21,151 nt of DNA. It comes from an uncultured Arsenicibacter sp. (GTDB lineage: Bacteria; Bacteroidota; Bacteroidia; Cytophagales; Spirosomataceae). Numbering within the stretch: the first letter of the stretch is position 1; each line of letters begins with the position of its first letter. Below, one piece after another: positions 1-5,525 of this stretch. The notes under the pieces were generated by a model, which did no database searches, was not told the origin of the DNA, and saw nothing but the letters and a program-made list of their open reading frames with translations. The stretch covers positions 1 through 21,151 of the forward strand of contig NZ_CAMFHL010000112.1 in NCBI RefSeq assembly GCF_945952095.1. Direction: 5' to 3'. The position numbers and the translations under genes were made by a program.

Positions 1-2
1 CC

Positions 3-182
3 ACTGTCCCGCCCATCATTGGCGGCCTCGCCGAGCAGACCGGCCTGCGCACCGCCATGCTGTTTTTATTTATTACGTTGGGCTATATTTTCAGCATCGG
101 CATCTGGGCCCGCCCGCTGGTCACCAACGCGAGGATAAAGTTAAAGAGTGAAAGAGCGAGAGAGCGGTCCGCCGCGCGGTGA
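3..182 (+). CDS. MFS transporter, C-terminal fragment
   Basis: An open frame entering from the left edge gives 59 residues before a TGA stop at 180-182. It holds a short loop (GGLAEQTG), one clear hydrophobic helix (MLFLFITLGYIFSIGIW) and the ending ARPLVTNARIK. This is what the last transmembrane helix of a major facilitator superfamily permease looks like, with the PP..GGLA.. pattern seen before helix 12 of sugar/organic-anion MFS proteins in Bacteroidetes. The last 13 residues (from L at 141-143) are encoded inside an octamer repeat array and are highly charged (Lys, Arg, Glu), so they are probably not part of the ancestral protein. The XylR-like regulator follows on the same strand, so the transporter may carry a sugar sensed by it; this is inference. 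The substrate cannot be judged from this fragment. Confidence 0.7.
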   Translation, partial: TVPPIIGGLAEQTGLRTAMLFLFITLGYIFSIGIWARPLVTNARIKLKSERARERSAAR

Positions 183-296
183 AAGAGCGAACCACTCTTT
201 CACTCTCGCGGCAGGCTTTCGCCGAGAAGCGGTCACTCTTTCGCTCTTTATCTCTTTCACTCTTTACTGCGAAGCAGCGCTCTTTCGCTCTTTAAC
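140..296. repeat. CTCTTT/AAAGAG octamer inverted-repeat array
   Basis: On the left, AAAGAG words occur at 143, 151 and 182. On the right, CTCTTT words occur at 195, 236, 244, 252, 260, 280 and 288, mostly at a strict 8-nt step. The outer ends are near-perfect inverted copies, 140-158 against 278-296 (18 of 19 positions). An inner hairpin pairs 179-187 with 195-203 around a 7-nt loop and lies over the stop codon of the upstream transporter gene. The array fills the whole gap up to the ATG of the next gene. It could form a long hairpin and might end the transporter transcript, but no clean T-tract follows. Confidence 0.75.
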
Positions 297-298
297 CC

Positions 299-1468
299 AT
301 GTATAAGATCATTCTGCTTATCGACTTTTCGGAGGACTTCAGCAAGCGGTTGTTGCAGGGGATTGTGAAATACTCCCGCGAGCACGGACCGTGGGTGTTC
401 TGTCGTATGCCGCTGTACTACCGTGAAACCATCGGTATAGAGGGGATTCTGAACTGGGCCCGTGAATGGGGTGCTGACGGCATTATCGGTCAGCTGTACA
501 AGGAAAAAGACAAGGACATCAGCAAGCTGGTCGAATCGGGATTACCCGTTATTGCGCAGGATTTTGACGAACGGTTTACCGACATTCCGAACATAACAGG
601 AGCTTACCAGGAGACGGGAAGACTGGCCGCCGACTATTTTCTGGCCAAGGGCTTTAAGCACTTTGCCTTTTACGGCTTCAGGGAAATTGTGTGGTCACGG
701 GAGCGGCTGGAAGGTTTTGAAGAACGGATTCAGGAATCCGGATTCAGTGTTCATACCTTCCGGCAAAATCAGAAACGGGCGAGCGACCTGTGGTATTACC
801 TGCCGAGCTCACTCAGTGAATGGCTGATGTCGCTGCCCAAACCCATTGCGATCATGGCCTGCGACGACCGTCAGGGCCAGCACATCACGGAAGCCTGCCG
901 CCATGCAGGCATCCGGATTCCGGAGGAAGTAGCCGTTATCGGAGTGGACAACGATGAGATGATCTGTGACCTGTCGGATCCGCCGCTGTCGAGTATTGCC
1001 CTCGACGCCGAAAAAGGTGGTTACGATGCCGCCCGTCTCCTCGACCAGATGATCCAGCACGGCACAAAGGAGTTTTACGACATTGTCATTAAGCCAATGC
1101 AGGTTGTGACCCGCCAATCAACGGACATTTACGCCACTCCCGACGACTACATTGCCTCATCGCTGAAGTTTATTCACCAGAATATCGACAAAAACCTGCA
1201 GGTCGATGATGTAGTGAAGCAGGTGCCGTTGTCCCGCCGCGCCCTTGAAAAACGGTTTCTGGAGATCACCGGCTATCCGATTTACAAGTATATCGCCAAC
1301 CTGCGCATCGAAAAGTTTTCGAAAAAGCTGCTGGAAACCGATATGACTGTCTTCGAAATTGCCCTCGACATGGGCCTGAACGACACCAAAAACATTGCCC
1401 GCCAGTTCCGCCAGGTCAAGGGCTGCACACCGCTCGAATACCGGCAGAAACATCTGGCGGGGAAATGA
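299..1468 (+). CDS. XylR-family transcriptional regulator (LacI-type sensor + AraC HTH)
   Basis: 389 residues, close to the length of E. coli XylR. Residues 1-275 form a periplasmic-binding-protein-like sugar sensor of the LacI/GalR type: MYKIILLIDFSEDFSKRLL at the start, GADGIIGQ near 58-65, and IMACDDRQGQ then VAVIGVDNDE around 185-220. Residues 285-384 form an AraC/XylS DNA-binding domain with two helix-turn-helix units (LSRRALEKRF and the later FEIALDMGLND...IARQFR). It is a cytoplasmic regulator predicted to bind a sugar and activate catabolic genes. The start at 299 matches the family's N-terminus and lies directly after the octamer array. Likely targets are the transporter just upstream and perhaps the ThuA and sugar dehydrogenase genes nearby, by proximity only. 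The ligand is unknown. Confidence 0.9.
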   Translation: MYKIILLIDFSEDFSKRLLQGIVKYSREHGPWVFCRMPLYYRETIGIEGILNWAREWGADGIIGQLYKEKDKDISKLVESGLPVIAQDFDERFTDIPNITGAYQETGRLAADYFLAKGFKHFAFYGFREIVWSRERLEGFEERIQESGFSVHTFRQNQKRASDLWYYLPSSLSEWLMSLPKPIAIMACDDRQGQHITEACRHAGIRIPEEVAVIGVDNDEMICDLSDPPLSSIALDAEKGGYDAARLLDQMIQHGTKEFYDIVIKPMQVVTRQSTDIYATPDDYIASSLKFIHQNIDKNLQVDDVVKQVPLSRRALEKRFLEITGYPIYKYIANLRIEKFSKKLLETDMTVFEIALDMGLNDTKNIARQFRQVKGCTPLEYRQKHLAGK

Positions 1469-1475
1469 CTTCCGG

Positions 1476-1680
1476 GTTCTGGTGGTTATTGGTTGCTGGT
1501 TGTTGCTAATGGTTCTGGGTTGCTGATAGTTCTGAGTGTCAGCGAGACTAAGCAGAACCATCAGCAACAATTCAGAACCATCAGCAACAATTCAGAACCA
1601 TCAGCAATAAGCCAGAACCATCAGCAACCATTCAGAACTATCAGCAACAATTCAGAACTATCAGTAACCAGCCAGAAACT
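1476..1680. repeat. 20-nt tandem repeat with inverted copies, between convergent genes
   Basis: Six consecutive 20-nt units start at 1553, 1573, 1593, 1613, 1633 and 1653, each beginning CAGAAC(C/T)ATCAG(C/T)AA, with an eight-base seventh unit at 1673-1680. Left of them, 1476-1534 carries degenerate copies in the opposite orientation; TGCTGATAGTTCTG at 1521-1534 is the exact reverse complement of 1633-1646. The whole block could fold into a long hairpin with a loop around 1535-1552. It occupies almost all the space between the convergent XylR-like and ThuA genes and overlaps the ThuA stop codon. The lack of unique spacers excludes a CRISPR array. Confidence 0.85.
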
Positions 1681-2650
1681 ATTTAAATGCCCGGGAACTG
1701 GAGGCTTTTTCGGTCGGGAAGTCGGCGGGGATCGGGATGTCGACTTTTCCGGTGGCGGCCCATTGTGCACCGCGTTGCAGACAGGTGATGAAGCCGACGC
1801 ACTCTACAGAATAATCAACGTGGCCCAGCGGCGTGTGAAAAATGCGGCCCTTGCCATAGTCGATTGTCATCAGCATCGGTTCGTTGCGATCCGTACCGCG
1901 GTTGTCTTTCGGTGAAAACGCCGTGGCCAGCACCGTCATTTTTTCGGCAGGCCCCCGCAGGCGGTCATACATTTCGTCTTTGGTATGCATCCAGGTCATC
2001 GGCATTCCCTTCGTAATCGGGTGACTCGGTTCCCGGACCGTAATCAGAAATTCCTTCTGCGCCCCATGCGAACCAGCATTGCCTGGCTGCATGTCGCGAA
2101 TCAGTTTACCTTCCTGATTGTAATAGACGTAAGGGCCGTCTTTTTCGGTGCGGTCGCCCCAGCCACCGAGGCCGATCATTTTGTTGTATGCCGGCCAGGT
2201 CGGGAACGAGTTGTCGGCAGCATGAACGACCACCAGGCCACCACCACCTTTGATAAACTTCTCAAAATCAGCCTGCGTTTCGTCTGACCACGGCGCAGCA
2301 TTCCAGCCAAAATTGCTGATGACTACATCATAGTCCGAAAATTCAGGGTGAAAGCTGGAGTCCATGCGGGCTTTCGGCAACGCCTTTGTGGCCGGGACTC
2401 CGTCAATTTTGTATTGATCAATATCATCGCCGTTCCAGGTGAAATAGGTACGCTTAACGTCCACGCTGAATTTCCCGGTTTCTTCCAGGTACTTCTTCAT
2501 CATGTACGTAATTTTGGGCCACTGCGTATGGTTATTTTGCCCGTCGATAATCAATGCTTTCAGCATCTTACCTTTTTTGCCCGACTGCGACCAGGCCTGC
2601 TGACCTGCCAGGAGACATAACACCGCCAACAGGATGTATTTTGCTTTCAT
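1679..2650 (-). CDS. Secreted ThuA-domain protein
   Basis: 323 residues with a classic Sec signal peptide (MKAKYILLAVLCLLAG..AWSQS, cleavage likely near residue 21-22). The mature part matches the ThuA-like fold, a glutamine-amidotransferase-like domain: KALIIDGQNNHTQW at the start, DYDVVISNFGWNAAPW, GGGGLVVVHAADNSFPTW, HPITKGMP, and near the end GRIFHTPLGHVDYS. These are hallmark blocks of the ThuA family, found in trehalose-utilisation and many Bacteroidetes sugar loci, where the biochemical activity is still unclear. It is predicted to be periplasmic. The stop codon (1679-1681) falls inside the last partial unit of the 20-nt repeat. It is divergent from the PQQ-type sugar dehydrogenase gene, with 132 nt between them, suggesting related roles in carbohydrate oxidation or breakdown. 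Confidence 0.88.
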   Translation of the reverse strand: MKAKYILLAVLCLLAGQQAWSQSGKKGKMLKALIIDGQNNHTQWPKITYMMKKYLEETGKFSVDVKRTYFTWNGDDIDQYKIDGVPATKALPKARMDSSFHPEFSDYDVVISNFGWNAAPWSDETQADFEKFIKGGGGLVVVHAADNSFPTWPAYNKMIGLGGWGDRTEKDGPYVYYNQEGKLIRDMQPGNAGSHGAQKEFLITVREPSHPITKGMPMTWMHTKDEMYDRLRGPAEKMTVLATAFSPKDNRGTDRNEPMLMTIDYGKGRIFHTPLGHVDYSVECVGFITCLQRGAQWAATGKVDIPIPADFPTEKASSSRAFK

Positions 2651-2782
2651 GTACGGAAGAGTGTTTTCTTTGCTCGTCTATTTACCCTAAAAGACGAAAA
2701 TCCGCAAACCTTACCGCCGTTTTAGTAGCATTTTTGGCGTAGCTCCTTTTCAGGCTAGTACCTTCCCTCAAACAACAAGCTC

Positions 2783-3955
2783 ATGAAACGGAATACATCT
2801 CCCCTGTTTTTGCTGGTGTCCGGCATTCTGTTGACTATGCTTATGTCGGCTTCAAAAAGCAGCACGTCCAGTCCGTCGGAACAGGCAGTCCGGCTGGAAG
2901 ATGCCTTTCCGGATCTGACGTTTGAGCAGCCAGTCGAGTTCACGCATGCCGGAGACGGCAGCAACCGGCTGTTTGTAATCGAACAGACAGGGCGGATCCG
3001 GGTATTTGCGAATGATCCGGCCGTGAAATCAGCCGGTATTTATCTGGACCTGACCACTAAGGTAGCTTCCGGAGGAGAAATGGGCTTACTGGGGCTGGCC
3101 TTCCACCCTGACTTTACGCACAACGGGTATCTGTATGTCAATTACACCAAACGGAAACCGCTGGAAACCATCATCGCCCGCTTTCAGGCAAAAACAGCGG
3201 ACGCCGGCCGCATTGATCCGGCTACCGAAACCATCCTCCTGCGCTTTGCACAACCGTATGACAACCACAACGGCGGTAAACTTGCCTTCGGCCCCGACGG
3301 CTATCTGTATATCAGCACCGGCGATGGCGGTGCCTGGGGCGACCAGCACAACTATGCCCAGAACCGGAATTCCCTGCTGGGTAAAATCCTCCGCCTGGAT
3401 GTCAATAAAACGGATAAGGGCCTTTACGGCATTCCGGCCGACAATCCATATGCCAATAATCAGGAAGGTTACCGGGAGGAACTATACGCCTACGGGCTCC
3501 GCAATCCGTGGCGGTTTAGCTTCGACCGCCAGACCGGGCAGCTCTGGGCCGGCGATGTGGGTCAGAATGAATTTGAAGAAATCGACATCATTACCAAAGG
3601 CGGGAATTACGGATGGCGGCTTAAAGAAGGAAATCGCTGCTACAATCCCCGCCATGATTGCGATAACGGTCAGTTGACGGACCCGGTCCACACCTACCCC
3701 CGCACCGACGGCGTATCAGTAACCGGTGGTTTTGTCTATCGGGGTTCCCGAATCCCTGCATTGCGCGGCAGGTATATTTTCGGCGATTACAGCAACGGGA
3801 AGGTCTGGGCGCTCAGCGTCGATAATAACCGGAAAACCGGCCATGAGCTAATCTCCGGTGATGGCGGTTCTGTTTCGGCTTTTGGTGAAGACGCGGCCGG
3901 CGAGTTGTATATACTCGACCATTCAGCCGGTAAAATCAGGCGTTTTGTCCGCTAA
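2783..3955 (+). CDS. Secreted PQQ-dependent sugar dehydrogenase (glucose/sorbosone dehydrogenase family)
   Basis: 390 residues. An N-terminal hydrophobic stretch (LFLLVSGILLTMLMSAS) is a signal peptide, so the enzyme is periplasmic or surface-exposed. The rest is the six-bladed GSDH beta-propeller: GLLGLAFHPDF, NHNGGKLAFGPDGYLYISTG with probable catalytic His162, GLRNPWRFSFD with Arg240 at the PQQ-contact position, GDVGQNEFEEID, GGNYGWRL, and GGFVYRG...GRYIFGDY near the end. The family oxidises aldoses to lactones using PQQ and calcium; many members have unproven substrates. Cys286 and Cys293 may form a disulfide. No PQQ biosynthesis gene is visible in the window, so the cofactor would come from elsewhere in the genome or from outside. 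It runs divergently from the ThuA gene. Confidence 0.92.
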   Translation: MKRNTSPLFLLVSGILLTMLMSASKSSTSSPSEQAVRLEDAFPDLTFEQPVEFTHAGDGSNRLFVIEQTGRIRVFANDPAVKSAGIYLDLTTKVASGGEMGLLGLAFHPDFTHNGYLYVNYTKRKPLETIIARFQAKTADAGRIDPATETILLRFAQPYDNHNGGKLAFGPDGYLYISTGDGGAWGDQHNYAQNRNSLLGKILRLDVNKTDKGLYGIPADNPYANNQEGYREELYAYGLRNPWRFSFDRQTGQLWAGDVGQNEFEEIDIITKGGNYGWRLKEGNRCYNPRHDCDNGQLTDPVHTYPRTDGVSVTGGFVYRGSRIPALRGRYIFGDYSNGKVWALSVDNNRKTGHELISGDGGSVSAFGEDAAGELYILDHSAGKIRRFVR

Positions 3956-3987
3956 TTGGTCAGGCAACAGTAGAAATCGTTGTTTTT

Positions 3988-4008
3988 CTATGTGGCTGTG
4001 TGGTAAAT
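3988..4008 (+). repeat. CTATGTG-type octamer repeat, short copy
   Basis: Two octamer-like words, CTATGTGG and CTGTGTGG, are followed by TAAAT. They lie in the 59-nt gap between the convergent sugar dehydrogenase and DUF1772-like genes. The same word pattern occurs as a full inverted pair at 5445-5515, so this looks like a degenerate copy of one dispersed element. Confidence 0.55.
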
Positions 4009-4014
4009 ATTAGT

Positions 4015-4482
4015 TTAGTGAGCAAGCAGCATTGCTTTCATAGCCAGCAGGCAGGCAACCAGTGTCAGCAGGTTGCGGAGGTAATTCGCCTGTATCCAGC
4101 GGCGGATGATGGACTGGCTATTTACTGAATTCGCCCCGTTATCAGCTTGTAAGCGAATGGCGGTCGGGATAAAAAAGGCGAATGTACCAATGCGTTCGGC
4201 CAATGCAATGATGCTGGCGACCAGCCACCAGTCGTGTGCTGCCCCCTCCGATTGCCAGACAAGACACAGATTGGCCAGCGTCAGAATCGTGAGCGGCCCC
4301 GTAGTCACAAATCCCCAAAAGGTCCGGCCCGATTCCAGTTCCGTCATTGCCTGCCGGTCCACCGTATATTGACCGGCGGATACAGGGAACCATTTGGGTA
4401 AAACAACCCGCATTTCATACAGACCGGCCCCGAAAGCCATAGCCAGATTCAGGACAAACAAAGGCAGCAAAATCTCAGTCAT
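4015..4482 (-). CDS. DUF1772/anthrone-oxygenase-like small membrane protein
   Basis: 155 residues with about four transmembrane segments: ILLPLFVLNLAMAFGAGLY at the N-terminus, a middle pair (FVTTGPLTILTLANLCLVW and WWLVASIIALAERIGTFAFF), and a C-terminal helix (LRNLLTLVACLLAMKAML). The pattern AGLYEMRVVLPKWF resembles DUF1772-like integral membrane proteins, a group that includes anthrone-oxygenase relatives; activity in bacteria is unknown. I start it at the ATG at 4482 (MTEILLPL). Two earlier in-frame ATGs exist at 4491 and 4533. The one at 4533 is unlikely because a promoter-like TAGTTTTG (4521-4528, minus strand) would lie inside the coding sequence. The ATG at 4491 has an A-rich leader and remains possible. 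It is convergent with the sugar dehydrogenase and divergent from the CPBP protease. Confidence 0.72.
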   Translation of the reverse strand: MTEILLPLFVLNLAMAFGAGLYEMRVVLPKWFPVSAGQYTVDRQAMTELESGRTFWGFVTTGPLTILTLANLCLVWQSEGAAHDWWLVASIIALAERIGTFAFFIPTAIRLQADNGANSVNSQSIIRRWIQANYLRNLLTLVACLLAMKAMLLAH

Positions 4483-4520
4483 CGAACACATTTTCTGTTT
4501 GGTTAGCGTACATCCTGACT

Positions 4521-4528
4521 CAAAACTA
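4521..4528 (-). promoter_or_regulatory. Candidate -7 promoter box (TAnnTTTG)
   Basis: Read on the minus strand, TAGTTTTG matches the Bacteroidetes -7 consensus TAnnTTTG exactly. Transcription would start near 4515, about 25-35 nt before the DUF1772-like start codon. No TTG is found at the expected -33 distance, so support is only partial. Confidence 0.35.
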
Positions 4529-4713
4529 AGCACGTATGCGTTGCAGTACCAGCCTGTTGGTATGAGTTGCAGACATTACCCGACCAACCGGAGAAAAAAG
4601 GGAGTGAGCACCGGCAACGGGTTTGAATTCCGGAAATTTTGCCATAGATTGATAAGTCAATGCATGTGACAAGTTGTTCGTTCACCATCGTACGTAGTTC
4701 TCCCAAACCAATC

Positions 4714-5409
4714 ATGAAAAATTCTGCTTATCTGCCCATCATTACCTTTTCCGTTTTAGCATTCCTGTTTAGTTACACACTAAATAAGGTACCTTTTCCC
4801 TCTCCTTCCGGTATCGACCTGCGCGACATTGCCTGTGGATTCGGCCCGCTCCTGAGCGGTCACCTCTGCTACTTGCTCTTCAAAACGCCGACCACGTATT
4901 CTGTCGACGGAAAACAACCCTTACTGGCCTGGGGAATTGTCCTGACGGCAACCCTCACGTTTGTGTTGACCAGCACCGGTCAACCGTTGACCGCCAGCCT
5001 GCGCTATGCCGGTCTGCAACTACTGTATTGCTTTGGCGAGGAATTTGGCTGGCGGCATTATCTGCAAAGTGCTACCCGGCAGCTAAACAGCTGGCTTCAG
5101 GCCTTTGTCATCGGTACCGTCTGGTTTATCTGGCATTACTCATGGCTGGACAACCCCGTTAAGGCGATGTTGGGCCAGTCGGCCAATGCGCCGTTACCCA
5201 TTATGCTGCTCATTACGGTTGTTGTCCTGTCGCTGTTCTCTGCCTTTGCCGGTCAGATTATGCGCCGGACGAATGCCTTGCTGCTGCCGGTCCTGCTGCA
5301 CTTCAGCATCAAGACAAATTCAGCCACGTTAGCAGTTAGTGTGGTGCTGATTGTGCTGGCCATGATGAATTGGGATAAACTGGCCGCCCGTTTTCAGAAA
5401 GGCCGGTAA
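4714..5409 (+). CDS. CPBP-family intramembrane metalloprotease (CAAX protease/Abi type)
   Basis: 231 residues, very hydrophobic, with about seven predicted membrane helices. It contains the family's signature elements in order: EEFGWR (Glu109, Glu110, Arg114; the EExxxR motif), an FxxxH-type block in FIWHYSW (His141), and HFSIKTN (His196, Asn202; the third motif). These residues place a glutamate/histidine metal site inside the membrane. Members cleave prenylated proteins or peptides, or process bacteriocin-like peptides, and many bacterial ones have no known substrate. An upstream in-frame ATG at 4660 would add 18 polar residues and is less likely; MKNSAYLPII at 4714 gives a normal start. 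There is no bacteriocin precursor or prenyl-protein gene nearby, so the role cannot be read from context. Confidence 0.82.
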   Translation: MKNSAYLPIITFSVLAFLFSYTLNKVPFPSPSGIDLRDIACGFGPLLSGHLCYLLFKTPTTYSVDGKQPLLAWGIVLTATLTFVLTSTGQPLTASLRYAGLQLLYCFGEEFGWRHYLQSATRQLNSWLQAFVIGTVWFIWHYSWLDNPVKAMLGQSANAPLPIMLLITVVVLSLFSAFAGQIMRRTNALLLPVLLHFSIKTNSATLAVSVVLIVLAMMNWDKLAARFQKGR

Positions 5410-5444
5410 TTGTCCGAAGCTTGTTTAACGTCTCAACATCATAT

Positions 5445-5522
5445 TATACCACATAGGCACATAGAAAAACAAAGATTCCTTATCTCTTCTGTGCCCTATG
5501 TGTCTATGTGGTATATTTTTTT
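5445..5522 (+). terminator. Repeat-derived hairpin with T-tract between convergent genes
   Basis: Positions 5445-5464 and 5496-5515 form a 20-bp inverted repeat with one mismatch (31-nt loop), and seven T residues follow at 5516-5522. The arms are built from octamers (CTATGTGT, CTATGTGG). The position, 35 nt after the CPBP stop and before the convergent hydrolase stop, fits a rho-independent-like terminator for the plus strand. The stem is AT-rich, so strength is uncertain. Confidence 0.6.
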
Positions 5523-5525
5523 GGG

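Noticed and set aside
1553..1680. CRISPR-like regular repeats
   Set aside because: The 20-nt units are directly adjacent with no unique spacers, and no cas genes are present.
1493..1915. Plus-strand reading frame of 140 codons
   Set aside because: Its first half translates the 20-nt repeat and its second half is antisense to the ThuA gene.
2734..2763. Promoter for the sugar dehydrogenase gene (TTG-N19-TAGTACCT)
   Set aside because: The spacing fits, but the -7 box matches only TA of the consensus, so it could be chance.
4394..4669. Plus-strand frame of 91 codons between the DUF1772-like and CPBP genes
   Set aside because: Half is antisense to the DUF1772-like gene, and the product has no domain-like or membrane pattern.
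4660..4713. 18-residue N-terminal extension of the CPBP protease
   Set aside because: It is polar, is not seen in the family pattern, and the ATG at 4714 gives a normal membrane-protein start.
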